This document shows positions 24,561-31,821 of a DNA stretch of 44,403 nt, in pieces. The stretch spans positions 1 through 44,403 of the forward strand of contig CALMLJ010000453.1 in NCBI GenBank assembly GCA_937868025.1. The letters are read 5' to 3'. The notes beneath the pieces were generated by a model. That model was not told where the DNA came from. It saw only the letters and a program-made list of their open reading frames with translations, and ran no database searches. Source of the DNA: an uncultured Acidimicrobiaceae bacterium (GTDB lineage Bacteria > Actinomycetota > Acidimicrobiia > Acidimicrobiales > Microtrichaceae). Position numbers and translations under genes: made by a program. Within the stretch, counting starts at the first letter, position 1. Every line of letters begins with the position of its first letter.

Positions 24561-25684
24561 GCTCGACGCGAAGGACCACCGAGTCGGCGCCGATCGAACG
24601 GCAGGAGAAGCTGCCCGCATCGGAGGACGTCACCGAGGTCGCTCCGGGCATCTACCGCCTGCAGTTGCCGATCAACCTGCCGGGGCTGGGCCACGTCAAC
24701 TGCTTCGCCCTCGAGGACTCGGAGGGGTTCACGGTCGTCGATCCCGGGTTCCCCGACCCCGGCACCGCACAGGCGCTCGCCGACCGGATGGCGCAGATCG
24801 GTGCACCGGTCCGCCGCATCCACACGGTCTTCGTGACGCACAGCCACCCCGACCACTTCGGTGGCGCCGGCCGACTGCGCATCACCAATCAGGCCGACAT
24901 CGTGGCCCACGAACACTTCACCACCCTGTTCAACCGTGACGACGACCACAACCACGACGTCGAGCTCGAGGGGCGCCGCAGCAACGACGGGTTCGACCCG
25001 GCCCGGTTCGCCGACGCGTTGCTGGGGGACGGTCCGATCCCCGAGCTCCCCACTCGCCGCTCTCCCTGGGGCGGCACGGTCCCGTTCCCGACGAGCGACG
25101 AGATCACGTGGATGCGCGCCTGGGACGACGACGGCAAGCGCGGGTTCGTCGACAACGAGCCCAACGTCCGAGTCGCCGACCACGAGGTGATCGTGCTCGG
25201 AGGTCGCGAGTGGCAGGCCGTGCACACCCCGGGTCACACCGGCGACCACGTGTGCCTGTTCGATCCGGCGGACGGCATCCTGCTCTCCGGTGACCACGTG
25301 CTGCCGACCATCACCCCGCACATCTCCGGGATGACCCACTCGCGCGATTCGCTCGCGGACTTCTTCGCCGCGCTCCACAAGGTCGCGGCGCTCGACGGGG
25401 TGCAGCTCGTGTTGCCCGCTCACGGGCACCCCTTCACCGACCTCGTGGGTCGGGTCGACGCCATCGAACGGCACCACGTCGAGCGTCTCGACGACCTCGC
25501 CCGGATCGGCGCCGACATCGGCGACGCCAGCGTCATCGAGTTCTCCCACCACCTCTTCAAGGAGCGGTCATGGGGCGCGATGGCCGAATCCGAGACGTTC
25601 GCCCACCTCGAACATCTCCGTCTCGCCGGCCGGGCGACGTCACGCACCGTCGACGGCCAACTCCACTACGCCATCGAGCGCTGA
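24557..25684 (+). CDS. Metallo-beta-lactamase-fold hydrolase
   Basis: 375 residues. The motif [10 protein letters not shown] (HxHxDH), [14 protein letters not shown] and PAHGHP give the full di-zinc site. After the MBL domain, the last ~80 residues form a winged-helix-like C-terminal part ([16 protein letters not shown]), as in the LACTB2 / RBD-type hydrolases. An insertion of about 70 residues (about 125-200) lies between the first motif and GHTGDH. GTG 24557 overlaps orn. Thioesterase or endoribonuclease activity are both possible, and pairing with orn makes an RNA role worth considering. Confidence 0.82.
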   Translation: MSSTRRTTESAPIERQEKLPASEDVTEVAPGIYRLQLPINLPGLGHVNCFALEDSEGFTVVDPGFPDPGTAQALADRMAQIGAPVRRIHTVFVTHSHPDHFGGAGRLRITNQADIVAHEHFTTLFNRDDDHNHDVELEGRRSNDGFDPARFADALLGDGPIPELPTRRSPWGGTVPFPTSDEITWMRAWDDDGKRGFVDNEPNVRVADHEVIVLGGREWQAVHTPGHTGDHVCLFDPADGILLSGDHVLPTITPHISGMTHSRDSLADFFAALHKVAALDGVQLVLPAHGHPFTDLVGRVDAIERHHVERLDDLARIGADIGDASVIEFSHHLFKERSWGAMAESETFAHLEHLRLAGRATSRTVDGQLHYAIER

Positions 25685-25837
25685 GTCGATCCTCCGTTTA
25701 ATCATTTGACGGCCCCGCGAAATGGATGTGTCATTGACACCGCACGCCGGTCCGCCGGCGGCATACTGAATCGAATCGAAGACCAACTCCTCTCGACCAG
25801 CCGGTCCGACGAGTCCCGACCGAAGGCAACCAGTCCC

Positions 25838-26014
25838 ATGCGCAACGAGATCTTGATCTCCAACGAGGTAGTGCTCACCGCCACCTCGCTGCGCGCGTCC
25901 ATGCAGCGGTGCCTCGCGTCCATCTCGACCGGCAAGTGGTTCGATGCGGCGACCAAGTACGAGCACGCCGCGATCAACCCGACCCCGCACAGCGGCCCAG
26001 GAGGATCTTCGTAG
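25838..26014 (+). CDS. Small upstream ORF (58 residues), candidate attenuator leader peptide
   Basis: ATG 25838 follows a GAAGG sequence about 10 bases upstream. Codons are G/C-ending, so it may be translated. The product begins MRNEILISNEVVLTATSL and ends HSGPGGSS; I recognise no family. The codons for Ser-Gly-Pro near its end contain GCGGCCC (25992-25998). That can pair with GGGCCGC in the terminator arm, so ribosome position on this ORF could decide terminator formation. It could alternatively be an independent small protein. Confidence 0.45.
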   Translation: MRNEILISNEVVLTATSLRASMQRCLASISTGKWFDAATKYEHAAINPTPHSGPGGSS

Positions 26015-26056
26015 AGTTTCGACTCACCGAAACGAAGCAGATCTCCGAAGGGCCGC
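25992..26056 (+). promoter_or_regulatory. Candidate anti-terminator pairing
   Basis: GCGGCCC (25992-25998, inside the last codons of the small ORF) is exactly complementary to GGGCCGC (26050-26056) in the 5' arm of the terminator. The two pairings exclude each other. A further local hairpin, GTTTCG-ACTCAC-CGAAAC, lies between them just after the ORF stop. This was found by eye; no energies were computed. Confidence 0.4.
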
Positions 26057-26076
26057 CGGGAAACCGGCGGCCCTTC
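26047..26076 (+). terminator. Strong hairpin, putative intrinsic terminator/attenuator
   Basis: A perfect 13-bp stem, GAAGGGCCGCCGG (26047-26059) with CCGGCGGCCCTTC (26064-26076), closed by a GAAA tetraloop. The following sequence is GTCGTTC, so the U-tract is poor, as is common in high-GC actinobacteria. It lies 33 bases after the 58-codon ORF and 212 bases before whiB7. Confidence 0.7.
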
Positions 26077-26162
26077 GTCGTTCCCGGCCAGTGATCGGGA
26101 ACGCCACCTGTCCCACCCAACCACCGCCCCATCCCGGAGCGGCCTCCAACAAGAAGGAACCG

Positions 26163-26246
26163 ATGAACATCAATCACCGAACCCGTCAATCGCTCACGAC
26201 CCGAGCGCACCGCACGCCCCACCGCCGCGACCGACACAGAACCTGA
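26163..26246 (+). CDS. Very small basic ORF (27 residues) before whiB7
   Basis: ATG 26163 has a good ribosome binding site (AAGGA, spacing 4). The product starts MNINHRTRQSL and is rich in Arg, His and Thr. The stop is 42 bases before the whiB7 start. It may be a second leader peptide whose Arg/Thr codons slow ribosomes, or a chance ORF. Confidence 0.35.
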   Translation: MNINHRTRQSLTTRAHRTPHRRDRHRT

Positions 26247-26288
26247 TCACCACCCGGGCCACGCCCGGATCACGAAAGAACGACTGAC

Positions 26289-26636
26289 ATGACTGCTGCC
26301 CAGACCATCCAACTCGAGCCCGACACCGCCTGGGAACGCGACGCCGCGTGCGCCGACGGTGGCACTGAAACCGCTCGCCTCTTCTTCTCCGACGAGATCA
26401 CCGACATCGCCGATGCCAAGCGCATCTGCTCCACCTGCCCCGTCATCGTGGAGTGCCTCGACACCGCCCTCGCTCGTGGCGAGCAGTGGGGTGTCTGGGG
26501 TGGTCAGCTGTTCGTCTCGGGCAAGATCGTCATGACCAAGCGTCGTCGGGGGCGTCCGCCCAAGCACCCCCGCCCGGAGGACCAGCTCCCGGTGATCCCC
26601 TTCCCGGAGCACCTCCGCCATCTCCAGCCCGCCTGA
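26289..26636 (+). CDS. whiB7: WhiB-family iron-sulfur regulator, WhiB7/WblC type
   Basis: 115 residues. The four [4Fe-4S]-binding cysteines are Cys21, Cys47, Cys50 and Cys56 (C...CSTC...C). GVWGGQLF is the WhiB turn that contacts sigma-A. It is followed by a basic AT-hook, KRRRGRPPKH, the feature that separates WhiB7/WblC from other WhiB proteins. WhiB7 binds AT-rich DNA just upstream of -35 and activates intrinsic antibiotic-resistance genes after ribosome-targeting drugs or amino acid stress. The C-terminal ~20 residues after the hook (PEDQLPVIPFPEHLRHLQ) are an extension compared with mycobacterial WhiB7. The preceding leader fits an attenuated gene. Confidence 0.85.
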   Translation: MTAAQTIQLEPDTAWERDAACADGGTETARLFFSDEITDIADAKRICSTCPVIVECLDTALARGEQWGVWGGQLFVSGKIVMTKRRRGRPPKHPRPEDQLPVIPFPEHLRHLQPA

Positions 26637-26707
26637 CCGACGGGTGGATCGGTCTGGCACGGCGATGCGAGATCACGTGACGAACCCTCGAGCGTGATCA
26701 ACAGCGA

Positions 26708-26775
26708 GCTCCCGATCCGGGACACAGCGGCACGGACCTCGGCCGACGGGCCGGGGTCCGTGCCGCGTCGGGAGC
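26708..26775 (+). terminator. Large hairpin, putative terminator after whiB7
   Basis: A perfect 12-bp stem pairs 26727-26738 (GCGGCACGGACC) with 26755-26766. The loop itself folds (CGGCC-GACG-GGCCG, 26740-26753), and an outer arm GCTCCCGA (26708-26715) pairs with TCGGGAGC (26768-26775). No U-tract follows. It lies 71 bases after the whiB7 stop and 36 bases before the tlpA -10 box. Confidence 0.6.
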
Positions 26776-26810
26776 CGGGTCCGCGATCGCCTCCGGTCGG
26801 GCCCGACAGC

Positions 26811-26816
26811 TACCGT
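26811..26816 (+). promoter_or_regulatory. Putative -10 box (TACCGT), leaderless start of the tlpA-like gene
   Basis: TACCGT ends 6 bases before GTG 26823, as at serS and the DUF3097 gene. Confidence 0.5.
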
Positions 26817-26822
26817 TGGCGC

Positions 26823-27440
26823 GTGAGCACCGAGCCCGAGAACGCGCCGCCGAGAGCCCGATCTCCGCACAAGTTCATCGGGGCGATCCTTCTCGCAGCA
26901 GCGCTCGCACTCTTCGTCTCCTGGCTCGTTGTGCTCCGCCCCGCGTTGGACGACAACAGCGCGATCGGCGTCGACGACCTCGTGAACAGCGATGCCCGCG
27001 CCCCCTCCGACGGTGGGCCGACAGCCGAGGTCGGCAAGATCGCTCCGGACGTCACCCTGAAGGGGTTCGACGGTGCCGACGTCGCCCTGTCGTCGCTGCG
27101 TGGCAAGCCGACCGTCATCAACTTCTGGGCGTCGAGCTGCGTGCCGTGCATCAAGGAGATGCCGTTGATCGAGCGGGCCTACGCCGAGCTGGGTGGCGAC
27201 GTGAACTTCGTCGGCGTCGACGTGTTCGAATCACCCGACCTCGGCCGCGACATGATCACACGGACCGGGGTGACGTACCCCCAGACCGTCGACCCCACCA
27301 ACGAGGTGCTCACGACCTTCGGTGGGGTGCAGTTGCCGCACACCGTCGTGCTGACGGCCAACGGCACCGTGTCCGCGTTGCACAACGAGACGATCACCGA
27401 CGACGAGGTACTTCGCGACCTCATCGACGCTGCGTCGTGA
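26823..27440 (+). CDS. TlpA/ResA-like membrane-anchored thioredoxin
   Basis: 205 residues. One N-terminal membrane helix (about 18-38) anchors a periplasm-side thioredoxin fold. The redox site is Cys106-Val-Pro-Cys109 (WASSCVPC), and the cis-proline is in VQLPHTVV. ResA/TlpA proteins keep apocytochrome c or CuA cysteines reduced for cofactor insertion. This is consistent with a caa3 oxidase with both sites further along the window. GTG 26823 is chosen because it starts at the positively charged leader and has a TACCGT box. The partner ccdA gene follows after 19 bases. Confidence 0.86.
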   Translation: MSTEPENAPPRARSPHKFIGAILLAAALALFVSWLVVLRPALDDNSAIGVDDLVNSDARAPSDGGPTAEVGKIAPDVTLKGFDGADVALSSLRGKPTVINFWASSCVPCIKEMPLIERAYAELGGDVNFVGVDVFESPDLGRDMITRTGVTYPQTVDPTNEVLTTFGGVQLPHTVVLTANGTVSALHNETITDDEVLRDLIDAAS

Positions 27441-27459
27441 ACGACGAATCGGTGCGACG

Positions 27460-28338
27460 GTGAGCACGGCGACCCTGCTGTTGGCCTTCTCCGCCGGGAT
27501 GGTGGCAGCCGTCAATCCCTGCGGGTTCGCGCTGTTGCCGGCCTACCTCGCCTACTACCTCGGGCTCGAGAGCAGCGGCGACGCCGCTGCACCACCCCGG
27601 GGTGGGGAGCTCGGCCGCTCGCTCGCCGTCAGCGGCGCGATGACCGCAGGTGTCGTCCTGGTGTTCGGCCTCATCGGCGCCGTCTGGAGCGGCGTGTCCG
27701 AAGTGGTCGGCCAGCGCCTGCCCTGGGTGATCGTCGTCCTGGGCATCGCGCTGGTGTTCCTCGGCATCGCCATGGTGGCCGGCTACGTGCCGATGATCCG
27801 CGTTCCGAAACTGGCGACGACATCGGGATCGCAGTCGGCGTGGTCCGCGTTCGTGTTCGGGGTGTCCTACGGCGTGGCATCGCTCAGCTGCACGATCGGC
27901 CCGTTCATCGGCACCGTGACCACCACGTTCCGACGTCACGACTTCCTCACCGGTCTCGGCACGCTCGTCATCTACGGCCTCGGCATGGGGGCGATCATCA
28001 CCGTGCTCACCCTGGCGGTGAGCTTCGCCCACCACGGTGTGGTCACGCGGCTCCGACGCCTGCTCCCCCACATGGGTCGGATCAGCGGTGTGCTCCTGAT
28101 CGTCAGCGGACTGGTCGCGACCTACTACGGCTGGTACGAGGCGCGGATCCTGACGGGCGGGTCGGCCGACAACGCGTTTGCCGAGACGATCGCGGGATGG
28201 CGTGACGGTCTGGTGCGCTGGATCACCGACGTCGGCGAGGAACGCGTCGGTATCGCCGTGGCGATCATCCTGGTCGCGGCGACCACCATCACCGTGGTCC
28301 TTCGTCGCTCCAGGGTTGGCACCGGACGGGGCGACTAG
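27460..28338 (+). CDS. ccdA: CcdA-type thiol-disulfide transmembrane reductase
   Basis: 292 residues with about seven membrane helices. Two cysteines sit in the family positions, Cys21 (AAVNPCGFALLPAY) and Cys144 (SLSCTIGPF), forming the membrane redox pair that carries electrons from cytoplasmic thioredoxin to an outer thioredoxin such as the TlpA-like neighbour. The C-terminal ~40 residues include an extra polar loop and one more helix. GTG 27460 is close behind the tlpA-like gene. The pair forms a cytochrome c maturation or oxidase assembly unit, by inference. Confidence 0.86.
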   Translation: MSTATLLLAFSAGMVAAVNPCGFALLPAYLAYYLGLESSGDAAAPPRGGELGRSLAVSGAMTAGVVLVFGLIGAVWSGVSEVVGQRLPWVIVVLGIALVFLGIAMVAGYVPMIRVPKLATTSGSQSAWSAFVFGVSYGVASLSCTIGPFIGTVTTTFRRHDFLTGLGTLVIYGLGMGAIITVLTLAVSFAHHGVVTRLRRLLPHMGRISGVLLIVSGLVATYYGWYEARILTGGSADNAFAETIAGWRDGLVRWITDVGEERVGIAVAIILVAATTITVVLRRSRVGTGRGD

Positions 28339-28353
28339 CGAGACTTGGCGCCC

Positions 28354-29067
28354 ATGAGCGGCTTCGACGACACCCTCGAACGACACTTCCCGGGCGCCGT
28401 CCCGAGCGGGGTGTTCCTCAACCAGGTCTGGACCTCGACCGAGGAGCTGGGCTTCAAGGTGGGCAACACGCTCCCCCTCATCAGCATCTGCCGCGACGAG
28501 CTCACGACCGACTTCTTCGCCCGTATCCAGGCGATCTGGGGTCCGGCATTCACACTCGCCGGTCTCGGAGGCGTCCCTGCCCTCGGCCGGACGGGCTGGG
28601 GTGCGGCGTTCAGCCACATCCCCGATGACGCGGGCCGGGGCCTGGTGCTCGTGCTGGGCTTTCCCCACATCGGCATCGAGGACGACGGCTCCGTCGGCGT
28701 CACACTCCGCCCCGGCCAGTCGGTCGCGACGAACACGTGCGGAGCGTTGGCGGCGATCCACCAGCGCAGCGCCGAAGGCACGTTGCCGACCGAGATCGAC
28801 CTCGACGACTACGAGGCGACCCGGCTGGCCCTTCGGCTCGTCGACCCGGCCGATCCGCCGGTGTCGCTCGTCGACCTGACGATCGCCACGCTGGAAGCCG
28901 TCGAGGTCGACTTGTGGAAAGCCCTCGACGAAGCGCGGATCTGGGAGCATCACGATGTCGCCGTGTTCTGCGGCGTCCAGATCCACGGCCACGGCGGCGC
29001 CGACTGGATCTGGCCCCGAGACGCGTGGGTGTGCGGCAGCGACGGCGAACGCCGCCCCGTGCTCTGA
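28354..29067 (+). CDS. LCIB/LCIC-family (theta-type) carbonic anhydrase homologue
   Basis: 237 residues from ATG 28354 (a TTG at 28345 would add three). The sequence follows the algal and bacterial LCIB pattern: HFPGAVPSGVFL, Cys46 in SICRDE, GLGGVPALGRTGWGAAFSH, DDAG, Pro-His105-Ile-Gly, and Cys129 in TNTCGA. Cys46, His105 and Cys129 match the expected Cys-His-Cys zinc site, with Asp48 and Arg47 alongside. Known LCIB-domain enzymes interconvert CO2 and bicarbonate, though some members are inactive. No signal peptide, so cytoplasmic. It sits 15 bases after ccdA, and a metabolic link is not obvious. Confidence 0.75.
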   Translation: MSGFDDTLERHFPGAVPSGVFLNQVWTSTEELGFKVGNTLPLISICRDELTTDFFARIQAIWGPAFTLAGLGGVPALGRTGWGAAFSHIPDDAGRGLVLVLGFPHIGIEDDGSVGVTLRPGQSVATNTCGALAAIHQRSAEGTLPTEIDLDDYEATRLALRLVDPADPPVSLVDLTIATLEAVEVDLWKALDEARIWEHHDVAVFCGVQIHGHGGADWIWPRDAWVCGSDGERRPVL

Positions 29068-29077
29068 ACGGGCTGAT

Positions 29078-29749
29078 CTACGGGGCGAGCCGGTCGCGTT
29101 TCCAGTGGCCGTCGGGCCCGACCACGTAGCGCAGCCGGTCGTGCAACCGGCTCGGTCGGCCCTGCCAGAACTCGAAGTAGTCGGGTTCGATGCAGTAGCC
29201 GCCCCAGTTGGGTGGCCGCGGGACGATGTCCACGTCGGCGAACTGCCGCTCGGCCGCTTCGACTCTCGCCTCGAGTTCCTCCCGGCTGCGCAGCACCTGT
29301 GACTGCGGCGATGCCCAGGCCCCGATCTGGCTCCCGCGGGGCCGGCCGGCGAAGTAGTCGTCGGCCACCCGGTCATCGAGCAGCCGGGCGACCCCCTCGA
29401 CGCGCACCTGTCGGTGCAGGTCGAGCCAGAGCAGTTGCGCCGCACACAGGGCGTGCGCGGCCAGCTGCTCGCCCTTGTGGCTGTCGCGATTGGTGAAGAA
29501 GACGAGCCCCGACGACGTCAGCTGCCGGAGCAGGACGGTGCGCGAATGGACGCGCTCGTCGATGCCCAGCGAGGACACCGTCATCGCCGTGGGCTCGCGA
29601 ACCTGCGCTTCGGCCGCCTCGTCGAGCCAGCGCCGCAGTTGGACGAACGGGTCGGCGGCGGCAGCGGCCTCGTCGAGACCACCGACGTCGTAGTTGTTGC
29701 GCTCGCCCTCGAAGGAGGGCTGGGTGAACTCCGGGTCGACGCCGGACAT
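29078..29749 (-). CDS. pdxH: Pyridoxamine 5'-phosphate oxidase
   Basis: 223 residues from ATG 29749. FMN-dependent oxidase that makes pyridoxal 5'-phosphate from PNP or PMP. Visible: AMTVSSLGIDERVHSRTVLLR, GLVFFTNRDSHKGEQL (FMN/substrate contacts), GSQIGAWASPQSQ, and the C-terminal PDYFEFWQGRPSRLHDRLRY signature. The start is one base after the serS stop (TGACATG), so the two are co-transcribed. An in-frame ATG at 29773 would overlap serS by 23 bases and is less likely. Confidence 0.93.
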   Translation of the reverse strand: MSGVDPEFTQPSFEGERNNYDVGGLDEAAAAADPFVQLRRWLDEAAEAQVREPTAMTVSSLGIDERVHSRTVLLRQLTSSGLVFFTNRDSHKGEQLAAHALCAAQLLWLDLHRQVRVEGVARLLDDRVADDYFAGRPRGSQIGAWASPQSQVLRSREELEARVEAAERQFADVDIVPRPPNWGGYCIEPDYFEFWQGRPSRLHDRLRYVVGPDGHWKRDRLAP

Positions 29750-29750
29750 G

Positions 29751-31031
29751 TCAGCCGAGGTGCGTGAGGCCACGCATGTAGGGACGGAGCACCTCGGGGA
29801 TCAGCACGCGGCCGTCAGGCTGTCGGTGTGTCTCGACGATGCCTGCCCACACCCGGGGAACGGCGAGCGCCGATCCGTTGAGCGTGTGGCACACCTCGGT
29901 GCCCTTGCCACCGGCGGAGCGGTACCGGATGTTGGCCCGCCGAGCCTGGTAGTCGCCGAACCACGACACCGACGACACCTCCAGCCAGCGGTCGACACCG
30001 GGGGCGTAGACCTCGAGGTCGAACGTGCGACGCGAGGAGTTGCCGAGGTCGCCGGCGCACAGGTCGAGCACCCGGTAGGCGAGGCCGAGGTCGGTGAGCA
30101 GCGCCTCGGCCCGGGCGAGGATCTCGGCGTGGATGCCGGCCGCCTGGTCGGCGGTCGCGTACGCCAGGAGCTCGACCTTGTCGAACTCGTGCACGCGCAG
30201 CAGGCCGCGGGTGTCCTTGCCCGCCGAGCCCGCCTCGCGCCGGTAGCACGAGGTGTGGGCCATGAGGCGCATCGGGAGCACGGCCTCGTCGAGGATCTCG
30301 TCGCGGGCCAGCGACGTCAGTGGCACCTCGGCCGTCGGGATGGCGTACAGGTCGTCGCGTTCGAGGTGGTACGCGTCTTCGGCGAACTTCGGCAGGTGGC
30401 CGGTGGACACCATGGTGTCGGTCCGCACGAGCGTCGGGGGACGGACCTCTTCGTAGAGGTCGGCGTTGCGGTCGAGCGCCAGCTGGCAGAGGGCCCGAAC
30501 GAGCGTCGCCCCCGAACCGCGGTACATGACGAACATCGAGCCCGACATCTTCACGCCGCGCTCGACGTCGAGGATGCCGAGCGCCTCGCCCGTGTCCCAG
30601 TGCGCCACACGCTGGTGGTCCTGGTAGGAGTCGGGGTCGAAGTGCTCGATGCGGGTGACGACGTTGTCGGTCTCGCCGAGGCCGTCGGGAGCATCGTCGG
30701 CGGGGAGGTTCGGCAGGCGCAGCAGCAGATCGCGGAGCTCGGCCGCCACCGTGGCCGAGTGGGCGTCGAGCTCCTTCTCCCGCTCGCCGAGCGACCGGCT
30801 CTCGGCCTGCAGCTCGCCGGCCTCCTCCTTGAGCCCGTCCCGCATGAGCTGGCCGACCTCGCCGGAGATGGCCCGGATTCGTGACCGCAGATCGTCACGC
30901 GAGGTGTTGACCTCGCGTACCTCGGTGTCGAGACGGATGACGTCGTCGATCGAGTCCATGCTCTCGCCGCGACGGGCGAGACCTGCCCTGACCTGGTCGA
31001 GCTCGTTGCGGAAGAGACGGATGTCCAACAT
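29751..31031 (-). CDS. serS: Serine--tRNA ligase
   Basis: 426 residues, full-length class II synthetase. The N-terminal coiled-coil arm (about 30-105) binds tRNA-Ser. Motif 2 lies around TSCYRREAG, and motif 3 includes CHTLNGSALAVPR. The substrate block reads EVSSVSWFGDYQARR, where the bacterial consensus usually has SSCSNFxDFQARR (Cys to Val, Asn to Trp). Other actinobacteria also vary here. ATG 31031 (MLDIRLFRNE) is the standard start, 8 bases after a TACCGT box. Confidence 0.95.
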   Translation of the reverse strand: MLDIRLFRNELDQVRAGLARRGESMDSIDDVIRLDTEVREVNTSRDDLRSRIRAISGEVGQLMRDGLKEEAGELQAESRSLGEREKELDAHSATVAAELRDLLLRLPNLPADDAPDGLGETDNVVTRIEHFDPDSYQDHQRVAHWDTGEALGILDVERGVKMSGSMFVMYRGSGATLVRALCQLALDRNADLYEEVRPPTLVRTDTMVSTGHLPKFAEDAYHLERDDLYAIPTAEVPLTSLARDEILDEAVLPMRLMAHTSCYRREAGSAGKDTRGLLRVHEFDKVELLAYATADQAAGIHAEILARAEALLTDLGLAYRVLDLCAGDLGNSSRRTFDLEVYAPGVDRWLEVSSVSWFGDYQARRANIRYRSAGGKGTEVCHTLNGSALAVPRVWAGIVETHRQPDGRVLIPEVLRPYMRGLTHLG

Positions 31032-31039
31032 GGCCAGCA

Positions 31040-31045
31040 ACGGTA
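31040..31045 (-). promoter_or_regulatory. Putative -10 box (TACCGT), leaderless start of serS
   Basis: On the minus strand TACCGT ends 8 bases before ATG 31031 and no ribosome binding site intervenes. Confidence 0.5.
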
Positions 31046-31058
31046 GTGGCCGAGACCC

Positions 31059-31778
31059 TCAAGCTCCGAGTTCGTTCGCCCGTTCGCCGGTCACACAGGT
31101 CGGAAGGGCGGTGACCGCTCGATCAGCCGGCAGGCTGAGCGTCGTCATCACCTCGGCCAGATCGGCGTCGGTGTAGGTACCGACGACCCGCTCGGCGAGG
31201 CACGTCGACTCGACGGGGGTGAGGCCCACCGTCTCGTAGCCGGCCGACGCCAACTCGGTGAGGGTCGACCGCAACACGTCGGGCGGGATGCGTTTGAGGT
31301 CGGCGCCGGCGCCGGCCTTCGAGAGCGCCACCATCCGATCGGTGGACACACAGGGAAGGAGCACGTCGGGAGTAATGCCCGCGCCGGACATGACCTGGCT
31401 GACCGGGCGGGAGGCGAACTCGTCGCCCGATGCGGCCGTGATGGAGTCGGCGGCGCACTTCGACTCGGTCGCGTCGAGCCCGACGGCCAGGAACTGCAAC
31501 GTGAGGAACTGCCGGTTGAACGCAGCACCCAGCACCAGCTCGGAGGTGTCGACGGCTGCGACCCGGGCCACGAACTCGCTGCCGGCCACCGTCACGGCCG
31601 GCACGGTCGCTCCCGGCTGGGTCGGCGCCGGCGCGATGGTCGTGGTGGGCGTGATGTCGCGGATGCTCTCGTCCATCGTTCGCTGGGTACAGCTCGCGCC
31701 ACCGAGCAGCACGGCGCTCGCCCCAACAGCGATCGCGGCGCGTGTCCGCCACGTCGTCCAGCCCCCCATCGGTCCCAC
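31059..31778 (-). CDS. Hypothetical secreted protein, probable lipoprotein
   Basis: 239 residues from GTG 31778. The start opens MGPMGGWTTWRTRAAIAVGAS, a Sec signal peptide ending at GGASC, a lipobox-like cysteine. A Thr/Pro/Ala-rich linker (TPTTTIAPAPTQPGATVPAV) follows, then a ~160-residue helical domain with several cysteines (SKCAADS, LPCVS, STCLAER, LPTCVTG), probably disulfide-bonded outside the cell. I do not recognise the domain. GTG 31778 is preferred over ATG 31787 or 31769 because TACGAT ends 7 bases upstream of it. It lies 27 bases upstream of serS, divergent from the HAD gene. Confidence 0.68.
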   Translation of the reverse strand: MGPMGGWTTWRTRAAIAVGASAVLLGGASCTQRTMDESIRDITPTTTIAPAPTQPGATVPAVTVAGSEFVARVAAVDTSELVLGAAFNRQFLTLQFLAVGLDATESKCAADSITAASGDEFASRPVSQVMSGAGITPDVLLPCVSTDRMVALSKAGAGADLKRIPPDVLRSTLTELASAGYETVGLTPVESTCLAERVVGTYTDADLAEVMTTLSLPADRAVTALPTCVTGERANELGA

Positions 31779-31785
31779 GCCCCAC

Positions 31786-31791
31786 ATCGTA
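31786..31791 (-). promoter_or_regulatory. Putative -10 box (TACGAT) for the lipoprotein gene
   Basis: TACGAT on the minus strand ends 7 bases before GTG 31778, and this helped to choose that start. Confidence 0.4.
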
Positions 31792-31808
31792 GGGGTCCGG
31801 CCGCTCAC

Positions 31809-31814
31809 TAGCCT
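31809..31814 (+). promoter_or_regulatory. Putative -10 box (TAGCCT), leaderless start of the HAD hydrolase gene
   Basis: TAGCCT ends 7 bases before ATG 31822. The divergent boxes are separated by only 17 bases. Confidence 0.45.
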
Positions 31815-31821
31815 CGCCGAG

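Larger units (their letters stand above)
25685..26288 (+). promoter_or_regulatory. Long 5' leader of the whiB7-like gene
   Basis: This 604-base gap holds no full-size gene. From left to right: an AT-rich patch (GTTTAATCATTTGACG, 25696-25711) with a -35-like TTGACG, and a second TTGACA at 25734-25739. Next come a 58-codon ORF (25838-26014), a 13-bp terminator hairpin (26047-26076) and a 27-codon ORF (26163-26246) with its own ribosome binding site. whiB7/wblC genes of mycobacteria and Streptomyces are known to have long leaders with an upstream ORF and attenuator, and a WhiB7-bound AT-rich element just before the -35. The layout here fits that, but no clear -10 was found. Confidence 0.55.

Noticed and set aside
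25734..25767. TTGACA with CATACT as the whiB7 promoter
   Set aside because: The spacer between them is 22 bases, too long for a normal sigma-A promoter; kept only as a weak hint.
27421..29445. 674-codon leftward open frame
   Set aside because: Antisense to ccdA and the LCIB-like gene; its composition (Asp/Arg/His-rich, no hydrophobic core) is that of a high-GC shadow frame.
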